The notes under the pieces were generated by a model. It was not told the origin of the DNA and searched no databases. It was given only the letters and a program-made list of their open reading frames with translations. A stretch of 64,000 nt of DNA from Pardosa pseudoannulata (Eukaryota > Arthropoda > Arachnida > Araneae > Lycosidae): positions 53,721,144 to 53,785,143 of the forward strand of contig CM063510.1 in the NCBI GenBank assembly GCA_032207245.1, read 5' to 3'. The translations under genes and the position numbers were made by a program. This document shows positions 1 through 13,608 of this stretch, in pieces. The first letter of the stretch is position 1, and the number at the start of each line of letters is the position of its first letter.

Positions 1-1618
1 GAGTACCTCAGTGATGAATTACGCCTAATATTTAATTTATTGAAACCTTTCTCGTGTCCTTATATGACGAGATTAATAAGTAAAATGTAATACAGGAAAT
101 GTACAGGGAATCTTGAGATATTCAATTTAGGCTCTGTGTAAATGAGATTTTCTAACATTTCTATTAAATGAATATTTAATTGTTCTTATCAATTTCGAGA
201 AATTATAGGTGTGGGCGGGCACGAGAGAGCAAATCTCGCTCTAGCGACAGTTATTATAATTGTTTGGAAAACTTATTACAGGGGCTGTATGCCAACCATT
301 TGAATTCCTATAGCTCAGTGTTTACTTATGGGAAACGTATTTCTACCGATGGACGACTTTCATTGTTTTAACCCCTTCCAGGTTCATTTTATTTCGGAAT
401 TATCGATCAAAAAATGTCAATTTTTTATGCTTATTTTCATACATACATAGCTTTTTATACATTATAGTATCATTCGCATACAAAATTTCCTAAAAATTAA
501 TGTAAAAATATTAATTTAAATAAATGAGTAATTTACCTGTATAGTTGGCTTTCTGTGCATCAGAAATCATTAGACTTTAGAGTCAATTCACACTAACTAT
601 AAATATAAAGCTTAGAAAACCTAGCTTTTACCTTGCATTAAATTTTATTTATATCCTTTGCATTTACATAAATGATTAAGTAATTATTAATCAAAATTTG
701 ATCTTGTGTGATGTTATCGGAAACACGATACTGCACAGAGTCCAACAACGCAATCTGGACAGTAGACCTTGTTTCAATCGTTACCTTCTTCCCTTTGCTG
801 TCTCTCTTTGAGCAGCAAATAATCTAGTAGAGAGAAAAGTAAACAAAATCATTCGAAACTATAGAAAGCACTTGAAATAAATCGGGAAATACTGATTGCA
901 CAGTCCCGAGCGACACACGGGATGACCAACTGTAACTGTGGTAACGACAGTAGGGGAATGATTTTACTCTTTTTTCCCACTGTGTTAAAGGGTGTCATGC
1001 ATCGTGTGGGTTCTCTGTGCATGATGAAAGTATGCTTATTTGGACTACACTTTAAATAATACTTAATACTTTACACAAAAATTTATGAGTAATTTCAGAC
1101 CTGTTTCTAAGTTCATAAATTTAAGATATAATCCCATTTCATAAAATTACAATTCAAAAATTGTATGTTATATTCTAATCCGTAAGATTTAAAAAATTCT
1201 ACTGAAAAAGTAAATCTAATTTTTTTTTTCACACACAGTTGCATTATTTACAGAAATAATATCATTAAGATGATTGAATATTTCGCTAATTTTAATGAGT
1301 AATTAGTTATAATTTCTCCCTATTTTTCTTTATATTTGTATGATTCTTTTAATCTACATATGAAAAGTATTTCTTAATTATTAATTTATTTGAGAGAATG
1401 TAGTTCTGAAATTCCTTAAATTTAAGTTGTATGGTAATAACTATATTATGAAGTTATGTGGACCATAGTAAGCTTTCTATTCCAAAATTGCACTGTATTA
1501 ATTATTTTATGATTTTACAAGAATTGAAAGAGGTCTTAATGCAATAACAATATTTTGTATAATTTTATTATGTATTTAAAGATTTATGGTCTGTTGACAC
1601 ATTTTTAGAAAGTGAAAA

Positions 1619-1854
1619 TTTCTTTAGAAGGTAGAGATTCCTAATGTTTTAGTAAGAATTCTAAATTAAAATGAATTTTTGTATTTTTACAAAAACATCT
1701 GTGATTTATTATAACCCTTTTATACATATTGTTTAATACATTTCTTTAGAAGGTAGAGATTCCTAATGTTTTAGTAAGAATTCTAAATTAAAATGAATTT
1801 TTGTATTTTTACAAAAACATCTGTGATTTATTATAACCATTTTATACATATTGT
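1619..1854. repeat. 122-bp tandem duplication
   Basis: TTCTTTAGAAGGTAGAGATT and the bases after it recur with a 122-bp period (about 1619-1740, then 1741 on). The copies are almost identical, so the duplication is recent or homogenised. The second copy runs to the left edge of the probable LTR at 1852. Confidence 0.9.
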
Positions 1855-2696
1855 TAAACTTTTCTTTATGTAAATAGTTAACGCATTTATGCACAACTGA
1901 AAATTTTGACTTTGCTTATAATAATAAAGCAAGTCGTCTGAACGTATTGGAATCAAATCCTCAACTGAAGTGCTGAAAATAAGTGTGAATGCACAGGCTT
2001 CTTGGTCGCTACCATAGTAACCGATGACTGGGGAAACGAGAAAGTGTGACCTTGAAGCGCCAATAGATTTTACATGGACTTTAGTTCAAGTTTCCCGAAG
2101 AATCTAAAAACCGCTATAAAAGAAGAGTGACGGGGCCAAAACAATTTTTCTTCTTGACTTCTTCCTGATAGAGCCTTCGTAGCTCGAGAAGAACTGCTCG
2201 TATCTCCAATTCTAGTTTGCTTGATTAGAGACGCCATCGTCTCTGTTTGCTAAGAAGTCGACCTTCATTGGGAACTATTCGTTATTTTGCTAATTTTTTC
2301 TTTACTTCGTGCATAGAAGATCAGAGAGTGACCCTTGCTCTAAATTCGGATCGTCTTGCATCCCGAGTTTTCCTTCCCGAAGCCTGATACATCTGAACTT
2401 AAAATCGGTGTGAAAGCCGACTGTGCTAATTGTCAGCCGGAGGTGATAGTGTTGCGTTTATTAGGCACTAATTAGCGAACAATTCCTGTGATTGAAGCCC
2501 TAGCCATACTGTATCCGGTACATGCATTATTAGTGTGTGAATGTCATCTCAGCATGAGATCTCAAATATTTAGAAATCTACTAAATATGTACATAGCTGT
2601 ACATAATTTATTCGCCTGAATAAAATGAATCTAGATTAAACAGTTTCTAGCCTGTTTCATTGACGGCTTCGCCTACCATATCTCCAGTGCGTTACA
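1852..2696 (+). mobile_element. Probable solo LTR (845 bp)
   Basis: It begins TGTTAAAC and ends GCGTTACA, with ATAT on both sides (1848-1851, 2697-2700). TATAAAAG at 2115-2122 and AATAAA at 2619-2624 fit a plus-strand LTR with U3, R and U5. It is more GC-rich than its surroundings and no internal retroelement sequence adjoins it. ATAT is weak evidence in AT-rich DNA, so the left border is less certain than the right. Confidence 0.55.
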
Positions 2697-2697
2697 A

Positions 2698-2698
<1 letters not shown>

Positions 2699-2758
<60 letters not shown>
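2699..2758. repeat. (TA)n microsatellite
   Basis: A pure TA run of about 60 bp directly after the LTR-like element. The Ile-Tyr open frames across it on both strands are artefacts. Confidence 0.95.
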
Positions 2759-2760
<2 letters not shown>

Positions 2761-2763
<3 letters not shown>

Positions 2764-4212
2764 GATGATAGCTAATATTTTTTTTGCTTGCATAACTCTT
2801 TTATACTTTATTATTACATCCAAAAGCTGCACAAGAGTGAGGCATTTCTGGAAATGACAAAATAAAACTGAGAGCGTATATATGATCAACAGTAAGCAAT
2901 GTTGTAAAGAAATATGCAAAACGGGCCCAAACCAAGGTGGTCTGGACAACGACTGAATAGGTAGGTGCTGATTTTTGATACTGTATTCTGAAGGCCCAAT
3001 TGCAACAATGATTTTATATTTCTGTGTCACCATTGTTATGTTATTGTGTTAAGGCCCTATCACACGCACTGGAAAATCAACACATTCAGTACAAAATTTC
3101 TCTTCCGTCTGAAGAATATGCATATTTCTGTTATTATGGCGAAAAACTATTGAATGATTAATCTCTTCCCAGTTTTGCCCGTACGCCTTACGGGCTTTAT
3201 GACCTGGCCGATACGATTTGTGCACGGACAAATCAGTAGCTCACGGGCAATCTTGTTTCTCTCTTGCTTGTATTGTTTCGCCCATATATTTCCTCTTTTT
3301 AATATGAAATTAGTTATTAGATGACTACTAAATGATAGTTTGCTTTCTACTGTGTTTTGATTTCTGATTGCCACGTTTTTTTGTTCTCTATTCTCACACG
3401 ATGGGGAGGCTTTTCCAGGTGCAACGCTAACCCACTTATCGTTTGGTGTCCGAGACCCTGCCATTCCTTATATGAGCGAACCTTACGAATCTGCCGAACG
3501 TAATGGCTAAAAAGCTGGAGGTTCCGGTCAAAAGTCGCGGAAGCCTCCACGAGGTCAATGCATACATAAAAAAATGTCGAAAAGCCCCGAGTAGCAAATT
3601 CTAGGCTTTTTATACCTGGGGGTCAGTTTACGGTCCGCCAACCTTTTGTGGCCAGTTACGATTCCAGTTACCTGAGAATTCCAGCTCAGGTTATAGCTAA
3701 ATAATTAGTCGAGTTCTCATTCGCTAGCTGTCCCTTTCCGGAATTCTCAAGGCAATACTCCGGAATCATTACCGTGACCAATCCGGGCTTGAAGCCTATT
3801 CAACCAAACTGTCAACATCCCAGACACTGCGTCGCTGCGCTATTGTAGTCTGGTCAAGCAGATGGGACCCAGCTTTGCAGATTTCCATAGTTAGTGTTCT
3901 GAACAAGAGGGGTCTTCACAATGTGTAACTAACTTATAGTAGTCAGTTGTGAACCTATCAGAGAAACGAAAATGTAAGTCCATAAAGCACATATAAAACT
4001 ACACATGAACAAAAACAAAATCAGTAAATCTTCTTTCGTGTGACCAAAAAACTTTTGTACCGAAGGAAAAAAAACTTTTTTAAAATAAAACAAGTTACTG
4101 TCATTGTGTTGGGAGGACAAATGTATCTAAAAAGCTGGACAGCCGTATTCACTTAATTCTTTATAAATTAAGAAATAAGAATTTTATATATCTTTAAACA
4201 GTACATACTACC
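2761..4212. other. Unassigned intergenic block, partly GC-richer
   Basis: No gene is recognised. From about 3048 the sequence is GC-richer and opens with AAGGCCCTATCACACGCACT. A similar motif lies inverted at 33044-33063, so part may be a dispersed DNA-element family. The segment 3560-3900 also has raised GC without a convincing reading frame. Confidence 0.4.
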
Positions 4213-4214
4213 CT

Positions 4215-4389
4215 CAGCCGAACGGTGGCCGATTGGTTAGGGTGCTGGCCTTCGGTACCGGAGTTCATGGGTTCGAATTCCGCCGTGGCATGGATGTTCG
4301 TAGCCGGTCGGAATCGGCTTTAAGCTGCAGGTCCTTGTCTCATTATTCCTCATGTTGCAAAAAAGTACACCGTAGCACTCCAAACCAAG
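4215..4389 (+). mobile_element. tRNA-derived SINE, family 1
   Basis: The tRNA-like head has a box A region (TGGTTAGGGTGCTGG) and box B (GGGTTCGAATTCC). It is followed by the family body (CATGGATGTTCGTAGCC, GGTCGGAATCGGCTTTAAGC) and a CCAAA-type tail. The same arrangement recurs at 8982, 14681, 28752, 30769, 32702 and 59185. It is not a functional tRNA: the acceptor stem does not close. Confidence 0.85.
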
Positions 4390-5376
4390 AACTAAGAAAC
4401 TATCCGATGATATATTTAGAAATTTTCCCTAAACACTAAAAAACAAACTCAAAATCTGTGTAATAATTGCTAATTCTGTTAGAATATCGCTTCCTGAGAT
4501 AACATTTAACATGCGCATCTTAAAGTCTTGTAAAAGTAGGACTTACGCAATTATAGCATTACACTGATCAGTATCATAGATCCATTCAAAGGTAAATATT
4601 TCAAAATAGCGCATTACAATAACTCGCCATGCATTTGAGAACATGTTTCATTCTTCCTTTACTTATGAACTCTCTCGCTTTTAAACGAAGCACATAAAAC
4701 TTAACTATTCGTTTCCATCGAGGTGAGATGAAGATTTCTCGATACTACGTGATTTCAATAACTCAGCAGTTTCCGCGCGTGCCAAATACAATAATTGTAG
4801 TTCCTCATTAACAACGCTTCGAATAAATTTTCTTAAAATTGTAGGCTTAGGATTTCCCCCATCTGGTGGCGGAAAGTATTCCCCATTAGCTGAACTATTG
4901 ATCTGTCGAATACAGAATAGAGATGTATGTCTGTTCAGTTTATGGATTGTTAAAACAGGATTTCGTTCCGTTTCTGGAATGCAGTCCGCATCTGGTATCG
5001 GTAGTAAAGTAAATTGGGCTTAAGGTCGGAGACAAATCAGTGACTTCGGTCTCGCTTTATTTTCTAGATGATAACTGAACAAAACCACTTAAGGGATCTT
5101 GTACTTTCTAAAGGTGTCTTGGTGCATGTTGAAAATGTATCTAGTAAAATCGATCATAAATGTTTGAATTCTTAATAAAGTTATAAAAAATTTGTAAGGT
5201 ATTTAAGACTTATCAACTTTTATAAAATTATAAATATCCCTTTTAATTCATATTGTACTACACCAACTAAATATTTCTGTAAGTTATTAAAATTTAATCC
5301 ATATCATTAATATGGTGTAACTAAGTATATAAAACCAAAATTTTGAAAAAAATATTTTTAATTTTTTATGTAATTG
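4390..5376. other. Intergenic, nothing recognised
   Basis: AT-rich sequence with no coding pattern, RNA gene or clear repeat boundary visible. Confidence 0.5.
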
Positions 5377-6085
5377 GCTGTCCTATAAATAGGACAACGG
5401 TCCAATACACTACTAAAACTTAACAAATATCCCTTACATTGCATTAGGCTGATTCAAATTTTGGGAAATAGTCTAAACAAAGTCCAACATTACATTTTAA
5501 GCATACTGTTGTTGGTTTTCCCTTGCAGTTATTGGACTGGCAGTAAGAGAGTAAGTTTATTTTGCAATCTCCAGTTTTTCTGAATAGAATAGACATATAT
5601 TTACCCCTTGTTGTGTCCAGGTGTGTGAACAGGTGTTTGAACTGGTTTTCATTGAAAGATAAGAAAATAATGTGCGCTATCAATGCAATATCGAATTCAT
5701 GGAAAAATAATCGGGATTGGACAGTCGTCTTAATTTTAGGGAACCTTTTTTGTACTTACAAAATACACGTGTAAAATATATTCTTCAACAAAACCTTTCA
5801 GCTACATTATTAGCTCTGTTTTTAAACTAAAAGTAACCTCCACAATGTTTGAAAAAAAATAATAAATATAAAATCAAAGATTAAAAAATGACAGTTTTTA
5901 AGAGATTGCTGAAAATAAATTTTACAATACAATATAATTTGATTTCTCAGTCTTTTTTGTTACTCTGCCATAGTGTGTCTATTTTAAAGGTGCTAAAATA
6001 AAATCCACTCAGAAAATATTTATAACTTTATTATTAAAGGAAAATTATTTGCTGTCCTATTTATAGGACAGTGGTCCAATACGGG
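5377..6085 (-). mobile_element. piggyBac-type transposon relic with C-terminal transposase fragment
   Basis: The right end reads GGTCCAATACGGG directly followed by TTAA (6086-6089), so the inverted end begins CCCGTATTGG, as expected for piggyBac. A palindrome (TGTCCTATTTATAGGACA) lies just inside it, and a near-copy (TGTCCTATAAATAGGACA) lies at about 5390. The minus-strand frame 5683-5444 ends in a Cys-rich segment (CxxNxC, CLKCNVGLC, F-x2-F) resembling the C-terminal zinc-ribbon of piggyBac transposases. The catalytic part is absent and no matching left TTAA end was found. Confidence 0.6.
5444..5683 (-). pseudogene. piggyBac transposase C-terminal fragment
   Basis: 79 codons ending in a stop. 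The last 40 residues have the cysteine pattern and LC-x-D-x-F ending of the piggyBac cysteine-rich domain (CKGKPTTVCLKCNVGLCLDY). Upstream catalytic aspartates are missing; only about 400 bp separate it from the element end at 6085, too little for an intact transposase. Confidence 0.55.
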
Positions 6086-6617
6086 TTAATTACCAGAAAA
6101 ATATAAAACAGTTGATATAGAATAGTTTAAAATTATGCTATATCTCGATCTATTAGATTTAAAAAATTCTACTCAATAGATAAACTTTTTTTTCTTCTTT
6201 TATAGTTGTATCTTGTATACCAGGGGTGGATAAGCTCCTTGACAGTCCGATCCATTTTTCAAAATTTGAAATTGTTCTCGAACCGCAATTAAATACGTAT
6301 TTAAAAGGTATTAAATTTTTTTTAAAGAAATTATATTTAATAAATATTATTTGGAAGTTCTTCATCCTTTAGTTTTTCGAGGAATTTTTTTAATTGCTGA
6401 TTTTTTTTGCTTTGGTGCGAATGTAATTTACAATGTGTCACATTGTTTTCATAACATCAGGATATTTTAAATATTTTATGACGAAATGTTCTAGGTGAAT
6501 TATGCAGTAAATAGTTATGAATTGTGGAATTTGATAACCATCTCTTAACACTTGGCATGCGGACATCTAGATGCGATAAAAATGAGAGGAATAAATTTAG
6601 AATTTTAATACAATGCA

Positions 6618-7450
6618 TCCCCTATATAATAATAGCCTAAGTTATCTGTCCGTCTGTCCTCAAATTTATGAAGTGGTTGGACCTGGAATGGATAGAGGCA
6701 CCCATATTAGATTCGTGATGAGTTAGGGTTAGTAAAATTCAAAGCAAGTCTTTAAAACGTTCAAACTCCACCCTTTCTTCCCTTTTCGGGCGTTTAATGC
6801 CATTATTTCAAGTTTTTTTCCACGGTTAAGAAAATTTAATAAATTTTTCACATAATAAGTAAGTAAAAAAATTTTTAGCAGTATGAAATCATTCCTTTAA
6901 CCCTCTCATTTAATCATTTCTTATTTTAAATTATTTAAATATCGTCTGCATTATTTTCATACGTTTTATCACTGAACTTAGATATTACGTAAATAATTTT
7001 ATTTTATATTTGACTTAAATAATGGATTAGGTACATATGTGATAATTTTAAATTTAATCATCTATTATTTTTTGTTGCAATGCAAATTTTATCACCGGTA
7101 TTAACAACAAATTCTTTTCATAAAAGTCTCAGTCTATTTCAAGGAATAATAAATATTTCACATTTAAGTTATATATCTTTGAAAATTAAGAAGTTCGTTC
7201 GTATGTGTTTGTTTTTTTATACATAACCATACGGTTTGACTAAATGAATTCAATGGAATTCAAAATGCTTTCACAGTATCGGGAGACTGTGAGATAAACG
7301 AGGAGTGTGAAGATAAACAAATTATTGATCGTGTACCAGATAATTCTCAGCCAAAACACAAACCATTTTTTACCGGCCTCATAGGGTACTTTAAAATTCT
7401 GGACAATTAAAAATTGTACGAATTCCGTCATATGACGGGCTATATGCTAG
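6618..7450 (+). mobile_element. Non-autonomous Helitron, family A, copy 1
   Basis: The 5' end is A|TCCCCTATATAATAATAGCC, followed by TAAGTTATCTGTCCGTCTGT. The 3' end has a perfect palindrome CCGTCATATGACGG (7425-7438), then CTATATG and terminal CTAG|T. An A-T insertion site, 5' TC, a 3' hairpin and CTRR are the Helitron hallmarks. There is no Rep/helicase coding capacity (833 bp). Copies of the family lie at 25035, 26437 (truncated) and 39089 (inverted). Confidence 0.82.
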
Positions 7451-7648
7451 TATATAACATTCATCATTTGAAAACGTAATTTTATAATTAGTCTTGATTA
7501 TTTTCTCTGTTAGATTTCAAAAAAAAAGAATCTTGCGGTTATGATATCGAAAATATTTTCCATTCACAACACAAATTCTGAATTGCTAACACTGTATTTT
7601 TAAAGAATACATCCTTTAAAACCACCTATACTATTTATATATTGTGAG

Positions 7649-8452
7649 TGTTGTAATGTACTTACAACTTATACACCAGTGTTCTGTTACAAGGGGCAAA
7701 CACGGTAAAAATATAATACTTTATACTGAGATTCAGATATTTATTCTGTACATTCATTTACAAATAGATCCTTCGTTATCCTATATCGTAATCATCAATT
7801 ATTTATGTTTAATATTTACACCATAATTATTACAATTTTCTGTATAATGAACTATTACTAATCAATAGGTTAAATTATTAACAGAAGCCTAAGTACTGTA
7901 AATATCATTTTATCTTTACGTTCATTAAATGCACAGGGGAGCAGGCAGGGGCTTTCCTCACTCGATACGTCGGTCCTTCAGTTGGTACAAGGGGTCAGGT
8001 AGAGACTTTTCTCATGCGGTGAGTCGGTCCAGGTGTTCGGCCGCACGGGACGAGTCGGTGCTGGTGGATTCTTGTCCAACTTCTCTCGAATCCCGACATC
8101 AACTCATCTCTTTAACTTCGTTTTCCAACTCCTCACCTCGGTTCCAACGCCCCTTTTTTTTTCTTCCTTTCCAATCGCTTTTTTCGGGAAATTTTCACAT
8201 CTGCATCCCCTTCGGGAGTGCAGGTGGACTCCTTAAAGTAGCCCCTTTTGTGAAAGATGACATTATTTTTAGCCCCTTCCCCATAACTCACGGTTACATC
8301 TCTGTGCGAGCTTGACCGTTACGCTGCCATTCCGTGATCTATACCTTCTCTGCCGGAATTCCTAAACTTGACGTGAACAATCGGAGGCCAAAATTCCTTT
8401 AGGAAAATCCTCCCACAGCTGTGCATGCACGTGCAGATCACCGTGGGGTATA
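7649..8452 (-). mobile_element. Solo LTR, family L1, copy 1 (804 bp)
   Basis: Bounded by TGTTGTAATG and GGGGTATA, with a 5-bp duplication GTGAG at 7644-7648 and 8453-8457. An inverted homologous copy lies at 39166-39935 with its own, different 5-bp duplication, which proves the boundaries. AATAAA signals near one end of the partner place the sense strand as minus here. It is GC-rich; the open frames inside it are not genes. No retroelement gag or pol sequence flanks it. Confidence 0.88.
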
Positions 8453-8457
8453 GTGAG

Positions 8458-8737
8458 AGTGCAGCTATGTTTTACATAAGGTTTGCGAAACTAACCGCAA
8501 TCACAAGTTGTGGGTTGCATGCCCAAGTATTTTTTAGCGAATCCAGGATGCGTGTGGTGTGGCCAGTGGAAACGACTGCACTTAAACTTCGCCAAGTTTG
8601 TAGAGTTGTGGTTGGTCGCCAGGAAGCGATTCAGGACCATGCCTGGAGTTCCGATCAATCTGGACATCGCCGGGAAAAGACGCATCGTGCACAGAATAAC
8701 GGAACGACAACGAGTTAAAAGAGTTCTTGGAGAAAAA
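8458..8737. other. GC-richer stretch of unknown nature
   Basis: Between the solo LTR and the tandem array lies about 280 bp of balanced base composition, open on the plus strand at 8425-8718 and 8510-8764 in two frames. No domain is recognised, and open frames in both directions suggest composition rather than coding. Confidence 0.3.
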
Positions 8738-8981
8738 AGTATAGGATTGTTGGAGTACTTTTAGAAAGAAGGAAAAGAATGTAGCGTGCTCATAGACTTT
8801 GACAATTTTTTCTTTCAGGTGTAGCACGTGAAGAGCTTCTTCTACTTTTTATTTTTTTTAACATTTTTTTTATCTTTTCTTCTCACTAATATATTTGTAT
8901 TTGCAATATAGATCAGTGGTATTTTGCTATAATTAATATTAAAGATGATATAAAGCAAACTTAGGTTATTCATTTAAAGTA

Positions 8982-9159
8982 TTTGGTTTTGGTTTGGAGC
9001 GCTACGGTCTACTGTTTTGCACACGAAGGCTAATGAGACCGGGACCTACAGCTTAAAGCCGATTCCGAACGGCTACAAACATCCATGCCCTCAGCGGGAT
9101 TCGAACCCGCGAACTCTGGTTCCGAAGAGCAGCGCTCTACCATTCGGCCATCGTTCGGC
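8982..9159 (-). mobile_element. tRNA-derived SINE, family 1
   Basis: A reverse-oriented copy: the tail side TTTGGTTTTGGTTTGGAGCG comes first and the head, with box B complement GGGATTCGAACCCGCG, last. It sits between AAAGTA and GAATAATGG, which are contiguous in units 2 and 3 of the array, so it inserted after or during amplification of unit 1. Only GTA is visibly duplicated. Confidence 0.85.
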
Positions 9160-9204
9160 GTAGAATAATGGATGTGAAGTAACAACGGCAATGTACTACA
9201 CCGC

Positions 9205-9470
9205 TACATATATATTATTGTCCTTAGTAGCAGAGGGATATGAAAGAAATGCACAGTAGAATAGACAACATTTTAATTAAACGATCACATACAATTACAC
9301 ACAACACATTACGTACATTGCAAACATAACTACACTACAGAGTAACAGGTCATGCGCAGTACTTTGCAAGGTGTGGCGCTCCATTCGAGTTGGGATAATT
9401 CACTTTACATAGAGGTAGGGTAAATAACGAGGCATTGACAAATATAAAATACAGGTATAACCTAACATAT
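9205..9470. other. Extra segment present only in unit 1 of the array
   Basis: Comparison with units 2 and 3 shows CTACACC...CGCTGTAAATT interrupted by about 260 bp found only here. It contains ACACAACACATTACG- and GCGCAGTACTTTGC-like sequence but no clear terminal repeats. It is probably a small insertion of unknown class. Confidence 0.45.
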
Positions 9471-10233
9471 ACACCCCGCTGTAAATTTTAAAAATATTGA
9501 CAAATTTTGAAACATGGTCTCAATGGAATTTACAACCTCTGGGAATTTTTGTATGGTACTTTATAAGAATTATGGTTTCTTTTTCAGTTTTGATAAAAAT
9601 TGGCTTTCACACAGAAAAGAAAATTAAACCTTTATCAACCGACAATATTCGAAAAGAATTTTTTTAACTGATATGCATTCAAACTCATTACGAGGAACAG
9701 GAATTTCTGACATCTGTTTCTTCTCTAAATTTGGGAAAAGGGAAAAAAAATAGTTATCAATAGAAACACATCAGTCGTATGAATGCTTCTGTAAAAGAAT
9801 GATAATAAACTGATATCGGATTTCATTTCAGATTTCCTTGCTATAAACTCGTGGTCGAAAAGAAAAATAGTTTTCTTGCTTTTCCTGCAAAATATTTCTA
9901 TTGGGACTCTACATCGGCATATTTCATCACCGTAAAAAAGAAAAGGCAACATATGTCCCACTGATTTTAAATGATTACTAAAAGATTTTATGAGGAAGCA
10001 AAATATTACCTACCAAAATAAAATGGAACAATTGATTCAAGTTTCTGATAGTCAAACAAAACTATATTGTTACAACTTGTGTTTTAACACATTGTGTGCT
10101 AGCACATTTCGCAGCGGAATTGTACCGGAAGCGGGCATTTTGTGCGTAAATTTAGTTATTCAGTTAAATCTCAATAGATCGAAAATTATTTAATTTTTTA
10201 ACCAACTTTTCACATTTTATATTGAAATATATA

Positions 10234-10487
<254 letters not shown>

Positions 10488-11905
10488 CATTTTCGCAAGA
10501 AAAAATAAAAGTTAATTTTAAATCTAAATTGATTTTTTAATCAACCTTCGCGTTCTTTGGTTCCGCATCAACTGATGTAAAAATTAATTTTTATTTGTCT
10601 AAATTTTTCCAGAATCTATGTAGTAGACAAGAACATTCGGCTTCATTTTCCTGTATATGCCGTTATTTTTATACCCAGAAACAAACCATGTTGTTACACT
10701 AACTCGTACTAGTACGTGCTCTCAAGTATCAATCGTGTCAAGTATCAATCGTGTAATACGTGTCCCGCGCTCCATCATCAATCGGCAGATAACGTACTTC
10801 TATGTGTCTTGGCGAAAAAAGTATAGGGTTGCTGGAATACTTTTAGAAAGAAGGAAAAGAATGTAGCGTGCTCATAGAGTTTGACAATTTTTTCTTTCAG
10901 GTGTAGCACATGGAGTGTTTTTTACTTTTTATTTTTTTTTTTAATATTTTTTTAGCATTTTTTCTTATCTTTTCATCTGACTAATATATTTGTATTTTGT
11001 AATATAGATCAACAGGTATTTTGCTATAATTAATATTAAAGATGATATAAAGCAAACTTGGGTTATTCATTTAAAGTAGAATAATGGATTTGAAGTAACA
11101 ACAGCAAGCAATGTACTACACCTCGATATACATACATACACCCGACTGTAAATTTTAAAAATATAGACAAATTTTGAAACATGGTCTCAATGGAATTTAC
11201 AACCTCTGGGAAATTTTGTATGGTACTTTATAAGAATTATGGTTTCTTTTTCAGTTTTGATAAAAATTGGCTTTTACACAGAAAAGAAAACTCAACATTT
11301 ATCAACCGACAATATTCCAAAAGGATTTATTTTTTTTAACTGATATGCATTCAAAACTCATTACGAGGAACAGGAATTTCTGACATCTGTTTCTTCTCTA
11401 AATTTGGAAAAATGAAAAACATAGTTATCAATAGAAACACATCAGTCGTATGAATGCTTCTGTAAAAGAATGATAATAAACTGATATCGGATTTCATTTC
11501 AGATTTCCTTGCTATAAACTCGTGGTCGAAAAGAAAAATAGTTTTCTTGCTTTTCCTGCAAAATATTTCTATTGGGACTCTACATCGGCATAATTCATCA
11601 CCGTAAAAAAAGAAAAGGCAACATATGTCACACTGATTTTAAATGATTACTAAAAGATTTTATGATGAAGCAAAATATTACCTACCAAAATAAAATGGAA
11701 CAATTGATTCATGTTTCTGATAGTCAAACAAAACTATATTGTTACAACTTGTGTTTTAACACATTGTGTGCTAGTACATTTCGCAGCGGAATTGTACCGG
11801 GAGCGGGCATTTTGCGCTTAAATTTAGTTATTCAGTTAAATCTCAATAGATCGAAAATTATTTAATTTTTTAACCAACTTTTCACATTTTATATTGAAAT
11901 ATATA

Positions 11906-12011
<106 letters not shown>

Positions 12012-13608
12012 CATCTTCGCAAGAAAAAATAAAAGTTAATTTTAAATCTAAATTGATTTTTTAATCAACCTTCCCGTTCTTTGGTTCCGCATCGACTGAT
12101 GTAAAAACTAGTTTTTATTTGTCTAAATTTTTCCAGAATCTATGTAGTAGACAAGAACATTCGGCTTCGTTTTCCTGTATATGCCGTTATTTTTATACCC
12201 AGAAACAAACCATGTTGTTACACTAACTCGTACTAGTACGTGACCCGCTCTCAAGTAACAATCGTCAGAAAACGTACTTCTATGTGTCTTCTCTAAAAAA
12301 GTATAGGGTTGCTGGAATACTTTTAGAAAGAAGAAAAAGAATGTAGCGCGCTCATAGAGTTTGACAATTTTTTTCTTTCAGGTGTAGCACATGGAGGGCT
12401 TTTACTTTTTATTTTTTTTTAATATTATTTTAGCATTTTTCCTTATTTTTTCTTCCCACTAATATATTTGTATTTTGTAATATAGATCAACGGGTATTTT
12501 GCTATAATTAATATTAAAGATGATATAACTTGGGATGCAAACTTGGGTTATTTATTTAAAGTAGAATATTGGATTTGAAGTAACAACAGCAAGCAATGTA
12601 CTACACCTCGACATATATACATACACCCGGCTGTAAATTTTAAAAATATAGACAAATTTTGAAACATGGTCTCAATGGAATTTACAACCTCTGGGAAATT
12701 TTGTATGGTACTTTGTAAGAATTATGGTTTCTTTTTCAGTTTTGAAAAAAATTGGCTTTCACACAGAAAAGAAAACTCAACATTTATCAACCGACAATAT
12801 TCCAAAAGGATTTATTTTTTTTTAACTGATATACATTCAAAACTCATTACGAGGAACAGGAATTTCTGACATCTGTTTCTTCTCTAAAGTTGGGAAAAGG
12901 GAAAAAAATAGTTATCAATAAAACACATCAGTCGTATGAATGCTTCTGTAAAAGAATGATAATAAACTGATATCGGATTTCATTTCAGATTTCCTTGCTA
13001 TAAACTAGCTTTCTTGCTTTTTTCTGCAAAATATTTCTATTGGGACTCTACATCGGCATAATTCATCACAGTAAAAAAGAAAGCAACATATGTCACACTG
13101 ATTTTAAATGATTACCAAAAGATTTTATGAGGAAGCAAAATATTACCTACCAAAATAAAATGGAAAAATTGATTCAAGAGTCTGATAGTCAAGCAAAACT
13201 ATATTGTTACAACTTTAACACATTGTGTGCGGGTACATTTCGCAGCGAAATTGTACCGGGGGCGGGCGTTTTGTGCGTAAATTTAATTATTCAGTTAAAT
13301 CTCAATAGATCGAAAATTATTGACACCCATCCTTTTTAACCACTTTTACGTACCAATTTTATATTAAAATATATAAACAAATATACCTTTTGCATACTCT
13401 TATATATATACAATTCTATTTTTGAACAACCTGGATATAATAAAAACATTAAATCTCAATATGGAGACGCCGTAACTGCTGATTTTTTGGAGCAACCTTC
13501 CATTCTGTGGCTCCGCATCGACTGATGTAAAAAAATAGTTTTTATTTGCATTTTTCCCTGCCTATGTGCTGACAAGAACATTCGACTTCGTTTTCCTGTA
13601 TATGCCGT

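Noticed and set aside
7929..8315. 128-codon open frame in GC-rich DNA
   Set aside because: It lies entirely within a solo LTR defined by a target duplication and is not collinear in the second LTR copy.
8425..8764. Overlapping open frames of 97 and 84 codons
   Set aside because: The first begins inside the solo LTR and the second runs into the tandem array; frames are open in both directions and no motif is recognisable.
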